Assembly (NCBI GenBank): GCA_002070395.1
Contig: MWDE01000004.1
Span: forward strand, 1 to 64,000
Source: Synergistetes bacterium ADurb.Bin155
Lineage (GTDB): Bacteria; Synergistota; Synergistia; Synergistales; Thermovirgaceae
Direction of reading: 5' to 3'
DNA length: 64,000 nt
Positions 42,031 to 49,736 of the stretch are shown piece by piece. The stretch's first letter is position 1, and the number at the start of each line of letters is the position of its first letter. The notes below the pieces were generated by a model. The model worked only from the letters and a program-made list of their open reading frames with translations. It was not told the DNA's origin and did not search any database. The translations under genes were made by a program, and so were the position numbers.

Positions 42031-42529
42031 AGGAACGCCGCTTTCAAAAAGAACCAACGGGGACCCCGTGGAGAGGGTCCGTGCCTTCCTGGCAGACGCC
42101 GGGTACCAGGGGCGGATCCATTTCAGCGAGGAGACCATAAGGACCGTGGAGGACGCCTCCAGGAGCGTAGGCGCGCCGCCGGAAGAGATCCTTAAGACCC
42201 TCGTCCTCCTGGCCGACGACAAGCCCGTGATCGCCTTGATGTCTGGGCCTAACAGGATAGACCTTAAAAAAGTGAAGATCCTTCTCAAAGCCAGGAAAGT
42301 GTCCATGGCGAAGGCCGAGTGGGTCCTGGACCACCTGGGGTTCGAGGTGGGCGGCGTTCCGCCGGTGGGGTTCCCGACAATGCCCTGCGCCCTGGTCGAT
42401 GAGGACCTTTTTCGGTTCGAGACGGTATGGGCGGCCGCCGGCACCGACCACAGCTTCTTCCCCGTCAACCCGGGGCAGCTGACCGGCTACATCGGGGGGG
42501 TCAAGGCGGACCTAAAGAAGGAAAGCTAG
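42023..42529 (+). CDS. YbaK/EbsC-type aminoacyl-tRNA deacylase
   Basis: This 168-aa protein belongs to the YbaK/ProX editing family that hydrolyses mischarged tRNAs in trans. The conserved pattern of alternating blocks is seen: EEILKTLVLLADDKPVIALM near residue 53, the Lys in DLKKVKILL, VGGVPPVGFPT near 111 and the AAGTDHSFFPVNP region near 138. GGGGGAGC precedes the ATG, which lies 8 nt before the end of the transglycosylase gene. Which tRNA it edits (Cys-tRNA-Pro in YbaK) is not determined. Confidence 0.9.
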   Translation: MNEGTPLSKRTNGDPVERVRAFLADAGYQGRIHFSEETIRTVEDASRSVGAPPEEILKTLVLLADDKPVIALMSGPNRIDLKKVKILLKARKVSMAKAEWVLDHLGFEVGGVPPVGFPTMPCALVDEDLFRFETVWAAAGTDHSFFPVNPGQLTGYIGGVKADLKKES

Positions 42530-42948
42530 CGCTTCTCAGGCACTATAGCCTCCAGCCAGCCGTCGTATTCCCGGTTGAGTCGGATCGACCTAAGGGGGCG
42601 GATGAAGACCTCCATGTTGTGGAAGGCGACGACCTTCAGGACGTGCCCGCCCAGCGAGGCGTGGTCCATTCCGTTGAAGACGGCGTGGATGTGCGGGTAG
42701 AGGGCCCCCTCCCTTCGGCTGACGTCCCCGCTCAGCGACGCGACCTCGAAGGTCCCCTCCACCCGCTCCCGGAGGTACTCCTTCCCGGTGTACCAGCCGA
42801 AGGTTATCTCCCGGGCCATACCCAGTCCGCCCAGTATGATTGCCGAGTCGATGGAGTACTCCTCGCAGGCTGCCGCTATCGAGAGGTGCAGCTCTTCGCC
42901 GTCGCTCAGACGGAGAAAGGCCTCGCCCTCGGTGATGGCGTAGCGCAT
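42526..42948 (-). CDS. PPC/DUF296-domain protein
   Basis: This 140-aa protein matches the PPC (DUF296) fold found alone in bacteria and fused to AT-hooks in plants. The SIDSAIILGGLGMAREITFGWY block and the metal-binding pattern YPHIHAVF and LGGHVL are visible. Bacterial members are trimeric and may bind DNA or metal; function is unknown. It is convergent with the ybaK-like gene and overlaps its stop by four bases. A TATAAT is present upstream on its strand without a clear -35. Confidence 0.85.
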   Translation of the reverse strand: MRYAITEGEAFLRLSDGEELHLSIAAACEEYSIDSAIILGGLGMAREITFGWYTGKEYLRERVEGTFEVASLSGDVSRREGALYPHIHAVFNGMDHASLGGHVLKVVAFHNMEVFIRPLRSIRLNREYDGWLEAIVPEKR

Positions 42949-43066
42949 GAGTTTTCCCCTCCCTTCTTGCGTTAATTGATTATATCACCCCAGAGCGCTG
43001 CCGCCCGGCCGTTGTATGCTAGAATGGCGCCTGGTTGCGATCTGAGTTCCCATGGAGGCGTCTGGT

Positions 43067-43819
43067 TTGACTGCAGCAGTAATGGTTCTCGCGACCCTGC
43101 TCGGAGGAGTGACCGGTTTCATCAATGTCGTGGCCGGGGGTGGGTCCCTCCTCAGCCTTCCTTTCTTGATCTTTCTTGGCTTGGACGCCTCTTCTGCCAA
43201 TGCCACCAACCGGGTGAGCATCCTGCTCCAGAACCTGGTCGCCACGGGGCAGTTCAAGAAGGAAGGCGTGCTGTCCCTGAGGGAGTCTCTCTCCCTGGGG
43301 ATACCGGCCTCCATCGGGTCGGTGGCGGGGACCCTTCTCGCCGTGCAGCTGGATGAACGCTTTCTGAAGATGACCATCGCCCTCCTGATCTCCTCGATGG
43401 CGGTCCTCCTCATCGCCAGGCCGAGGATGTGGGAGAGCTGCAGGGTCACTTTATGGCCTGCCTGGGCCAAGTGGCCTCTTTTCCTGGTCATAGGCGCCTA
43501 TGGGGGGTTTTTACAAGCGGGGGTGGGCTTCTTCCTGATCTGGGCCCTGGTGGCCACAGCGGGCAAGGACCTCTTGAGGGCCAACGCGCTCAAGGCTTCC
43601 ATCGCGCTTTGCTTCACCGCGGTCAGCTTCGTCATTTTTTTCTCGCGAGGGCTTATCAACATGGAGTACGGCCTGGCCCTCGCCGTCGGCAGCATGATCG
43701 GGGCCTGGATGGGGACGCGGTTTTCCGTGGTAAAGGGTAACAAGTGGATAAGGTACGTCCTGGTGGTAATGGTGGTGATCAGCGCCCTGAGGATGATCTT
43801 CCAGGTGTTCGGGGTTTGA
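43067..43819 (+). CDS. TauE/SafE-family membrane permease
   Basis: This protein of about 250 aa has around eight hydrophobic segments and the TauE/SafE repeats (TGFINVVAGGGSLLSLPFLIF, ANATNRVSILLQNLVA and the second-half YGGFLQAGVGFFLIW). Family members move sulfite, sulfonates or related organic anions across the inner membrane. TTG at 43067 has GGAGG at 8 nt and is preferred; ATG at 43052 overlaps that same ribosome site. The substrate is not known and no sulfur-metabolism gene is adjacent. Confidence 0.88.
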   Translation: MTAAVMVLATLLGGVTGFINVVAGGGSLLSLPFLIFLGLDASSANATNRVSILLQNLVATGQFKKEGVLSLRESLSLGIPASIGSVAGTLLAVQLDERFLKMTIALLISSMAVLLIARPRMWESCRVTLWPAWAKWPLFLVIGAYGGFLQAGVGFFLIWALVATAGKDLLRANALKASIALCFTAVSFVIFFSRGLINMEYGLALAVGSMIGAWMGTRFSVVKGNKWIRYVLVVMVVISALRMIFQVFGV

Positions 43820-43845
43820 CGCGGCGGACCTTTCCCGAGGGGCCT

Positions 43846-44835
43846 TCATTTTTTGCCCAGGAGGTAAAGCTGCAGATCCTCCCTTGAAAAACCCGCCCCA
43901 AGCCCTACGGCGAGCCTCAGCCTCGCCTGCTCCGGCCTCAGGCCGCCCCCGTCAAGAAGGCCCATTTCGAGCAGTCTTTTAGTGCTTCCCTCGTAACCAT
44001 AGAGGGTGGCAGTGTGCCCCCTCCTGCAGCGCGTGGTTATCACTATCACCGTGCCGTTCTTCATGATGGGTTTGAGGTACTGGATCCATGAGGGGGGTAT
44101 GTTACCGGCGCCGAAACCAGCCAGGACAAGCCCATCGAGGTTTTTTGACTTGGAAAGGCATGAGAGGGTCCAGTCGCCGCCCCCGAGGGACGCCCAGAGG
44201 ATCTCCACGTTCCTGGCGGGCATGATCGCCCCTTCCAGGGCGGGAGGCCTGTTAGGTTTTCTGATGACCCTTATGTCCCCGCCTACGAAGTCGGCCACGG
44301 GTCCTCTTCCCGGCGCGGCGAAGGCATCCCTGCGGTGGGCCACCTCCTTGGCGACCTCGGAGGCGGCGAAAAGCTGGTCCTGGAAGCACGCGAGGATGCC
44401 CATGCCCCACAGGTTTTCCGAAGAAGCCGCTTTCACGGCCTGGGCGAGGTTGGCCAAGGCGTCCGATCCCTGGAGGCCCGGCGGCAGCATGGATCCCGTG
44501 AAGACCACCGGCTGGGGGTAGGCCCAAAGTAGATCGGTCAGGTAGGCCATCTCCTCGAGGGAGTCGGTCCCGCAGGTCACGACTATCCCGGAGGCCCCGT
44601 CCTTCACGTGCTTGCGCAGAAGTTCCACGAGATCGGTGGTCATCGGTATGGTATAGTGACTGCTGGGCTGGTGGCTCCAGTCGATCACGTCGAGGTCGTT
44701 CCTGAGGCCCGGGGGGAGCATCCCCGCCAGGTCCCCGGCGGAGAGAGTGGGAATGAAACCGTTCTGATTCTCGTTGAAGGTCATGCTGACGGTCCCGCCT
44801 GTGCCAACGAAGGCGATCTTCTCACGGCGCGGCAT
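43846..44835 (-). CDS. L-asparaginase
   Basis: This 329-aa enzyme hydrolyses asparagine to aspartate and ammonia. It has both threonine active-site regions of the bacterial asparaginase/glutaminase family: FVGTGGTVSM (about 9-18) and VVTCGTDSLEEMAY (about 85-98), plus FTGSMLPPG. No signal peptide is present, so it is probably the cytoplasmic type I. GGGAGGTGG precedes the ATG, and a TAAACT box lies about 25 bp further upstream. The role fits amino acid fermentation. Confidence 0.93.
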   Translation of the reverse strand: MPRREKIAFVGTGGTVSMTFNENQNGFIPTLSAGDLAGMLPPGLRNDLDVIDWSHQPSSHYTIPMTTDLVELLRKHVKDGASGIVVTCGTDSLEEMAYLTDLLWAYPQPVVFTGSMLPPGLQGSDALANLAQAVKAASSENLWGMGILACFQDQLFAASEVAKEVAHRRDAFAAPGRGPVADFVGGDIRVIRKPNRPPALEGAIMPARNVEILWASLGGGDWTLSCLSKSKNLDGLVLAGFGAGNIPPSWIQYLKPIMKNGTVIVITTRCRRGHTATLYGYEGSTKRLLEMGLLDGGGLRPEQARLRLAVGLGAGFSREDLQLYLLGKK

Positions 44836-44922
44836 GGGTCCACCTCCCTTGTCCGGACTAGTTTACCACTTTCGCTTGGCAGGCAAAGTCGGGGTTGTCC
44901 CATCCCGGGGGGTGTATCAGGT

Positions 44923-46287
44923 TTGAAGATCGTGGTGGTCGGGGCGGGTGAGGTCGGGTTCAGCGTCGCTTCCAGCCTTTCGCAGGAAGGGCATGACATC
45001 ACCGTCGTGGAGAGCGATGAGGAAAGGGCCGCCAAGGCCGAGAACGAACTGGACGTCATGGTCGTCAGGGGGAACGGCTCAAGGCCGCCCGTGCTCGAAC
45101 AGGCCGGGATCTGCCCCGGTTGCGACACGGATCTCCTCATAGCATGCTCGAACCATGACGAAGTCAACATACTCGCCTGCTGGATCGCCCGTCGGGCCGG
45201 AGTCAAGAGGGTCATATCCAGGGCCAGGGGGCTGGAGTATACCGACAGCCCGACCTGGGCAAGGCAACTGGGGATAGACGTGATGATCTCCCCGGAGCGC
45301 TCCGTCGCGAGGGAGATCGAGGAGTTCCTCTCCGTGAGCGCAGCCGTGTACACCGCGGAGTTCTTCGGGGGCAAGGTAGGAGTGTACGCCTTTCGGGTCA
45401 GTCCCGATTCCGCCCTCATGGGGGCTTCCCTGAGGGACCTGCGCCGTATCCACCCCAAGAAGACAGCCCTCATCGTGTTCATAGAAAGGCAGGGTAAGGG
45501 CTTCATTCCCTCCGGCGACGACAGCCTCGAGGCCGATGACCTCTGCTTCACCGTCACGTCAAAATCCCAGGCCCAGGACATGGAGGTTCTCTTCACGAAC
45601 AAGAAGACCCCCGAATTGAAAAGGGTCATCATCGTCGGCGGCGGCAAGATAGGCTTCCAGGTGGCCACCAGGCTGGGGTTGAGGTACCCGGGGCTCGACC
45701 TGAGGCTCATCGACGAGGACCGCGAGAAGTGCGAGAAGTTATCCAGGGAGCTCGACAAGGCGATAGTAATCCACGGCGACGGGATGGACGAGGAGCTCCT
45801 GAGGAACGAGGGGATCGACGAAGCCGATGGTTTCGTGACCACCACGGCGAACGACGAACACAATCTATTGATCGGCGTGGTCGGGAAGGCCCTGGGGGCG
45901 AAGAAAAGCGTGGCGGTGGTTAGGCGGGAGATGCTCATGCGTCTGACGGACTACATCGCCGTCGATGCCATGGTCAACCCCAACCAGGCCCTGGCCACGG
46001 TGATAATGAAGCAGGTGCGCTATCCCTTCGGCACCGGGGCGCTCTCCATAATCGACGAGATCGACGCCGAGGTCCTGGAACTGACGATCCCCCACGGGAG
46101 CGCAGCCGGCGGGAAGAAGATCATGGACCTGGGGCTCCCGAAGGGGATACTCATCGCCCTCGTCTCGAGGGGGACGGAGATGTTCGTGCCCTGGGGCAAC
46201 AGCGTGCTCCGGGAGAACGACGAGGTCCTCATCTTTTCCTCGGAGGAACTGATGAACAAGGCCGTGGAGATACTGGGGGTAGGGTAG
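44923..46287 (+). CDS. trkA: Trk potassium uptake regulator TrkA
   Basis: This 454-aa cytoplasmic protein contains two RCK units: NAD-binding domains starting KIVVVGAGEVGFSVASSL (residue 2) and KRVIIVGGGKIGFQVATRL (about 230), each followed by a TrkA-C domain (for example VYAFRVSPDSALMGASL and EVLELTIPHGSAAGGKK). It gates the TrkH channel in response to nucleotides. The start is a TTG with a G-rich ribosome site; in-frame codons upstream lie in the divergent asparaginase gene. TrkH follows one base after the stop. Confidence 0.94.
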   Translation: MKIVVVGAGEVGFSVASSLSQEGHDITVVESDEERAAKAENELDVMVVRGNGSRPPVLEQAGICPGCDTDLLIACSNHDEVNILACWIARRAGVKRVISRARGLEYTDSPTWARQLGIDVMISPERSVAREIEEFLSVSAAVYTAEFFGGKVGVYAFRVSPDSALMGASLRDLRRIHPKKTALIVFIERQGKGFIPSGDDSLEADDLCFTVTSKSQAQDMEVLFTNKKTPELKRVIIVGGGKIGFQVATRLGLRYPGLDLRLIDEDREKCEKLSRELDKAIVIHGDGMDEELLRNEGIDEADGFVTTTANDEHNLLIGVVGKALGAKKSVAVVRREMLMRLTDYIAVDAMVNPNQALATVIMKQVRYPFGTGALSIIDEIDAEVLELTIPHGSAAGGKKIMDLGLPKGILIALVSRGTEMFVPWGNSVLRENDEVLIFSSEELMNKAVEILGVG

Positions 46288-46288
46288 G

Positions 46289-47740
46289 GTGCGACCCGCC
46301 GTCGTCGCCAAGATACTCTCCCTGCTCTGCGCCATCGTCTCGCTCTTCATGGCCTTTCCTGCCCTCTGGTCCCTGGCGGACGGGTCCAGTGACCTTTTCC
46401 CCCTGTTGGCGGGGATGGGTACCGGTCTGGGGGTCTCGGCGCTCCTTTTCGCCGCCGGGTTCAAGGCGAAGGCCGGGGACCTGGGCGTCAGGGAAGCCTT
46501 CGCCGTGGTCTCCCTCTCGTGGGTCCTGGCCTCGGCCATCGGGGGCATCCCCTACCTGCTGTACGGGACAGTCCCAACCTACACCGAGGCGTTCTTCGAG
46601 GCCATGTCGGGTTTTACTACGACAGGTGCCACGGTGCTCACCGATATCCAGTCCAACCCCAGGGGCATCCTCTTCTGGCGTGACCTCACCCAATGGCTCG
46701 GCGGCATGGGGATCATCGTCCTGAGCCTCGCCGTCCTGCCTTTCCTGAAGGTCGGGGGGATGCAGCTGTACAAGGCGGAAGTACCCAGCCCCATGCCGGA
46801 GAAGATCACCCCCAGGGTCCACCAGACGGCCCTGCTCCTCTGGGGGGTGTACCTCCTGCTCTCCCTGCTCCAGGCCTCGGCCCTGCTCCTGGGCGGCATG
46901 AACCTCTTCGAGGCGCTGACCCACACCTTCGGGACCATGGCCACGGGAGGGTTCTCACCCCTGAACCGAAGCATCGGGCAATACGGCAACGCATACTTCG
47001 AGTGGGTCATCACCCTCTTCATGTTCCTGGCGGGGACGAACTTCGCCTTGCATTTCCTCGCCCTCCGGGGCGACCTGGGGGCCTGGTGGAGGAACGAAGA
47101 GTTCCGTTTCTACGTCAAACTCCTGGCACTGTCCGTGCTTGTCGCGGCGGCCTTTCTTTTTTCAAGCGGGACCTACGGCAGTTTCTCCGATTCCATCCGT
47201 TACGGAGCCTTCCAGGTGGTGAGCATTGTCACCACCACGGGGTTCGTCACGGCTGACTTCGGCCTGTGGCCGAACTTCCTGCAGTTTTTGCTCCTGTTGC
47301 TGATGTTCGCCGGCGGTTGCGCCGGTTCCACCGTGGGCGGCATCAAGAGCATGAGGATCATGGTCCTCGGCAAGCACGTGAAGACCGAACTCCAGAGGCT
47401 TCTTCACCCCAAGGCCATTTTCACCGTCCGGGTAGGGGGGAAGGTCCTGGAGAGGGAGGTTATATCCTCGGTCACCGCCTTCTTCGTGATGTACATAGGG
47501 CTCTTCGCTCTGGCGGCACTGGTGATGGCCGCTCTCGGTCTTGATGTGCTGTCGGCCATAGCCAGCGCCGCGGCGGCGATAGGCAATATCGGGCCGGCTC
47601 TGGGTTCGGTGGGGCCTTCGAGCAATTACGCCCATGTACCTGCCGCCGGCAAGTGGGTCCTCTCCTTCTGTATGCTCCTGGGGAGGCTCGAGATCTACAC
47701 AGTGATGATGCTGTTCCTCCCCGGCACGTGGAAGAGGTAG
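46289..47740 (+). CDS. trkH: Trk potassium uptake channel protein TrkH
   Basis: This 483-aa inner-membrane protein has the four pore-loop repeats of TrkH/KtrB, including MSGFTTTGATVLTD near residue 108, FGTMATGGFSPLN near 216, and SIVTTTGFVTADFG and AAAIGNIGPALGSVGPS near 312 and 430. The selectivity Gly positions (TTGAT, ATGGF, TTGF, IGNIGP) are seen. The start is GTG. It is co-transcribed with trkA and followed by an inverted heptamer repeat array. Confidence 0.94.
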   Translation: MRPAVVAKILSLLCAIVSLFMAFPALWSLADGSSDLFPLLAGMGTGLGVSALLFAAGFKAKAGDLGVREAFAVVSLSWVLASAIGGIPYLLYGTVPTYTEAFFEAMSGFTTTGATVLTDIQSNPRGILFWRDLTQWLGGMGIIVLSLAVLPFLKVGGMQLYKAEVPSPMPEKITPRVHQTALLLWGVYLLLSLLQASALLLGGMNLFEALTHTFGTMATGGFSPLNRSIGQYGNAYFEWVITLFMFLAGTNFALHFLALRGDLGAWWRNEEFRFYVKLLALSVLVAAAFLFSSGTYGSFSDSIRYGAFQVVSIVTTTGFVTADFGLWPNFLQFLLLLLMFAGGCAGSTVGGIKSMRIMVLGKHVKTELQRLLHPKAIFTVRVGGKVLEREVISSVTAFFVMYIGLFALAALVMAALGLDVLSAIASAAAAIGNIGPALGSVGPSSNYAHVPAAGKWVLSFCMLLGRLEIYTVMMLFLPGTWKR

Positions 47741-47746
47741 TAATGA

Positions 47747-47840
47747 TCGTGAATCGTGAATCGTAAGTCGTAAATCGTGAATCGTGAATCGTAAGTCGTG
47801 AATCGTAAATCGTGAACCATGAACCGTGAGTCGTGAATCG
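47747..47840 (+). repeat. Heptamer tandem repeat TCGTRAR
   Basis: Thirteen consecutive 7-bp units (TCGTGAA, TCGTAAG, TCGTAAA and two CC-variant units) run from 47747 to 47837, starting 6 bp after the trkH stop. The unit order partly repeats in a higher-order pattern. Open frames reading through it give spurious peptides. Confidence 0.9.
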
Positions 47841-47959
47841 AAAGGGCAAGGCAAAACCTTAAGAGCGTGAGGCGTTAGATGAGACGAAAAAGCAGAACCC
47901 ATACCTTTCACCTTTGCCCTGGTTTTGAAGTTTGCTATTGCCGTTTACGCTTTTGACCT

Positions 47960-48020
47960 TACGATTCCCAATTCACGATTTACGATTGACGTGTTTTGCC
48001 CCTTCGATTCACGATTCAAG
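47960..48020 (-). repeat. Inverted copies of the TCGTRAR heptamer
   Basis: TTACGATT, TTCACGA, TTTACGA and TTGACG at 47960-47992, and TTCGATTCACGATTC near 48004-48018, are reverse complements of the heptamers at 47747-47840. The two arrays face each other across about 120 bp between the convergent trkH and LUD genes and could form a large hairpin. The sequence in between and up to 48053 shows no gene. Confidence 0.75.
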
Positions 48021-48053
48021 ACCTACGGCTTTTTGTCTTATGTCTTTCCGATC

Positions 48054-48716
48054 CTAATACCCCAGGTTCGTCCCGACGATTATGACGTGGGCTTCGCGGC
48101 CCATGGGGTTCCTCTCGAGGACGAGGGTGGCCCTGCAGTACCGGTTCGGCACCCTGCAGTCGACGCAGAAGCCGGTCTTGACGCAGGGGAGTTCGACACC
48201 CTTGCTGATGGCGTTGAGCGGCGTGGCTACGTCCCTGATCCTCTGGATCGCTGTTTCGACATCGCGGCTGATCTTGTTGATGCCGACGACGAAAATGATC
48301 CGGTTCCTCGCCCAGGCCATGGCCGCCACGCGGTTGCCCGTCCCGTCGATGTTCACCAGTTTCCCGTCCAGGGTGACGCCGTTGGAACTGGAGAGGTAGA
48401 TACCGCTGGTGTTCTCGTCCTCCAGCCTTTGGAGCTTGTCCTCCGGCGCCAGCGCGGGGTCCCAGTGTTCGAGTATCTTGCATCCCCTCGCCCGGAGCGT
48501 CTCGAAGAGCCCCAACTCCCGGATGGTGGATGACCCGGGGACCCCCACGGTGGATCCCTCGGGGATCAGTGCCAGTACCTTTTCGACGGCTTCTTCGGCG
48601 GTCGGCGCGTAACTCGCCTTGAACCCGTTGGCCTCCAGGGCCTTGACGACGCTGGCGCCGAGGTGTTCGTTGTAGACCCTCCTGACCTCGAGGTTTTTCT
48701 CCTGGGTCGAGTTCAT
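48054..48716 (-). CDS. LUD-domain protein (LutC/DUF162 family)
   Basis: This 220-aa protein resembles the LUD domain of LutB/LutC lactate-utilisation proteins: STVGVPGSSTIRELGLFETL near residue 57, GIYLSSSNGVTLDGKLVNIDGTGNRV near 105 and VVGINKISRDVETAIQRIRDVA. A Cys-rich end (FCVDCRVPNRYC) is typical of the stand-alone anaerobe group. The ATG at 48716 has AAAGGGG at 8 nt, whereas the two upstream in-frame ATGs are too close to or before it. No lutA/lutB partner lies nearby, so the reaction is unknown. Confidence 0.87.
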   Translation of the reverse strand: MNSTQEKNLEVRRVYNEHLGASVVKALEANGFKASYAPTAEEAVEKVLALIPEGSTVGVPGSSTIRELGLFETLRARGCKILEHWDPALAPEDKLQRLEDENTSGIYLSSSNGVTLDGKLVNIDGTGNRVAAMAWARNRIIFVVGINKISRDVETAIQRIRDVATPLNAISKGVELPCVKTGFCVDCRVPNRYCRATLVLERNPMGREAHVIIVGTNLGY

Positions 48717-48841
48717 CAGCATTACCCCTTTCGTCATTAGTGATCCCGCGGGACCTTCAACCGACGGCCTTCATTTTATCAGAACGGCGGAAGCCCCGTG
48801 GGAGGGTCGGACTTTTTCGGAAGAGATTTTTTGTTATTCGT

Positions 48842-48870
48842 GTGACAGAATCCCCGGCATGTGTTATTCT
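48842..48870 (+). promoter_or_regulatory. Promoter of the His-rich small protein gene
   Basis: GTGACA (48842-48847) and TATTCT (48865-48870) are spaced by 17 nt, about 30 bp before the ATG at 48900. Confidence 0.5.
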
Positions 48871-48899
48871 CTTATGCCGAAGACAAAGGAGGTATGACC

Positions 48900-49181
48900 A
48901 TGTGCAGAGTGATCACACCGGACCAAGGCGGGGGACACGGCCACACTGATGACCCCCTGTCGATCGCGGAGCTCCTGAGGGAGACTATCTCCCAGGAGCT
49001 CGACGCCTTGACGGAACTCGCGGCACGGCATCATATGATCGAAGACGAAGAGGTCCGCCACGTCCTGGGACACCTGATAGGCTCCAGGAGGAAGGACCTG
49101 GCGGAGTTGTGGGGCCTTCTTCAGCGCGTAGAGGATAAGGCCTTCGGCGATCATCCCCACGGGCACGGACACGAGCATTAA
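48900..49181 (+). CDS. Small protein with His-rich ends and a predicted helical hairpin
   Basis: This 93-aa protein is not recognised. It has a His-rich N-terminal stretch (GGGHGHTDD), two predicted helices rich in Glu/His (ETISQELDALTELAARHHM and EVRHVLGHLIGSRRKDLAEL), and a C-terminal GDHPHGHGHEH. The pattern resembles half-ferritin or rubrerythrin-like helical hairpins and suggests metal binding. AAGGAGG lies 7 nt before the ATG at 48900, so this start is preferred over ATG 48894. Its own promoter and a terminator-like stem make it a single-gene unit. Confidence 0.7.
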   Translation: MCRVITPDQGGGHGHTDDPLSIAELLRETISQELDALTELAARHHMIEDEEVRHVLGHLIGSRRKDLAELWGLLQRVEDKAFGDHPHGHGHEH

Positions 49182-49236
49182 TAAGCGGCCCTTCGCTGAA
49201 GACCAGTTCTTTTAGGAACAGGGTTAGGACTTTCAT

Positions 49237-49262
49237 GCCGGGGATCGAACCCCGGCTTTTCC
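49237..49262 (+). terminator. Intrinsic terminator after the His-rich small protein gene
   Basis: GCCGGGG (49237-49243) and CCCCGGC (49250-49256) form a perfect 7-bp stem with a 6-nt loop followed by TTTT. The loop sequence resembles a tRNA T-arm on the other strand, but no cloverleaf can be built around it. Confidence 0.65.
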
Positions 49263-49312
49263 ATTCTCCTTTTTGGGGGAACTCGAGGTTGAAAGCTGTC
49301 AAGGGGCGACGC

Positions 49313-49341
49313 TTGACAGGCCTGGGGAGACTCCTTATAAT
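49313..49341 (+). promoter_or_regulatory. Consensus promoter of the ylxM-ffh operon
   Basis: TTGACA (49313-49318), a 17-nt spacer and TATAAT (49336-49341) match the sigma-70 consensus at every position. It lies about 30 bp upstream of the ylxM TTG start and presumably drives the secretion/translation operon through rplS. Confidence 0.85.
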
Positions 49342-49371
49342 CATTGTCCGTGTGCGCTTGGAGGTGCCCCG

Positions 49372-49728
49372 TTGGACGACCTGATCGAACAGAGGGTGAC
49401 GTTTTCACGCCTTTTCGATATTTACGAACCAGCCCTGACGGAAAAGCAAAAAGAGGCCTTCCGGCTTCATGTCATGGAGGACTGGTCGCTCTCGGAGGTC
49501 GCCGAAAGGCTCGAGGTCACCCGCCAGGGCGCCCATGACCTGGTGCAGAGGGCGAGGGGCCGCCTCCTGGAGCTGGAGGGCCTGCTCGGTTTCTCGGCAA
49601 GGGAGGCCGCCTGGGAAAGCCGTATGGAAAAACTCCGTGAGTGGCGCCGGCGTCATCTGTCCCGGATCCCTGCCGAGGCCGCCGCGGAATTGGAGGCCCT
49701 CCTTGCCACGGAAGAAGGGGAGGTCTGA
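49372..49728 (+). CDS. ylxM: YlxM-like HTH protein
   Basis: This 118-aa protein has a sigma-70 region 4-like HTH (LTEKQKEAFRLHVMEDWSLS and VAERLEVTRQGAHDLVQRAR, about 19-62), as in YlxM/p13, which is encoded next to ffh in many bacteria and associates with SRP function in streptococci. The start is TTG with GGAGGT 7 nt upstream; the in-frame upstream start overlaps the promoter. Ffh begins 8 bp after its stop. Confidence 0.87.
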   Translation: MDDLIEQRVTFSRLFDIYEPALTEKQKEAFRLHVMEDWSLSEVAERLEVTRQGAHDLVQRARGRLLELEGLLGFSAREAAWESRMEKLREWRRRHLSRIPAEAAAELEALLATEEGEV

Positions 49729-49736
49729 CCCCGTCC

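Noticed and set aside
47741-48030. Open frames across the heptamer arrays
   Set aside because: They arise from 7-bp repeats that stay open in several frames and overlap trkH antisense; no ribosome sites support them.
49230-49260. tRNA on the minus strand suggested by a T-arm-like GGTTCGATCC
   Set aside because: No matching acceptor, D arm or anticodon arm can be found at the right distance; the stem followed by TTTT is better explained as a terminator.
49180-49372. SRP RNA gene beside ffh
   Set aside because: No SRP RNA core (the GGAAG-type tetraloop helix) was found in the short gaps around ylxM and ffh.
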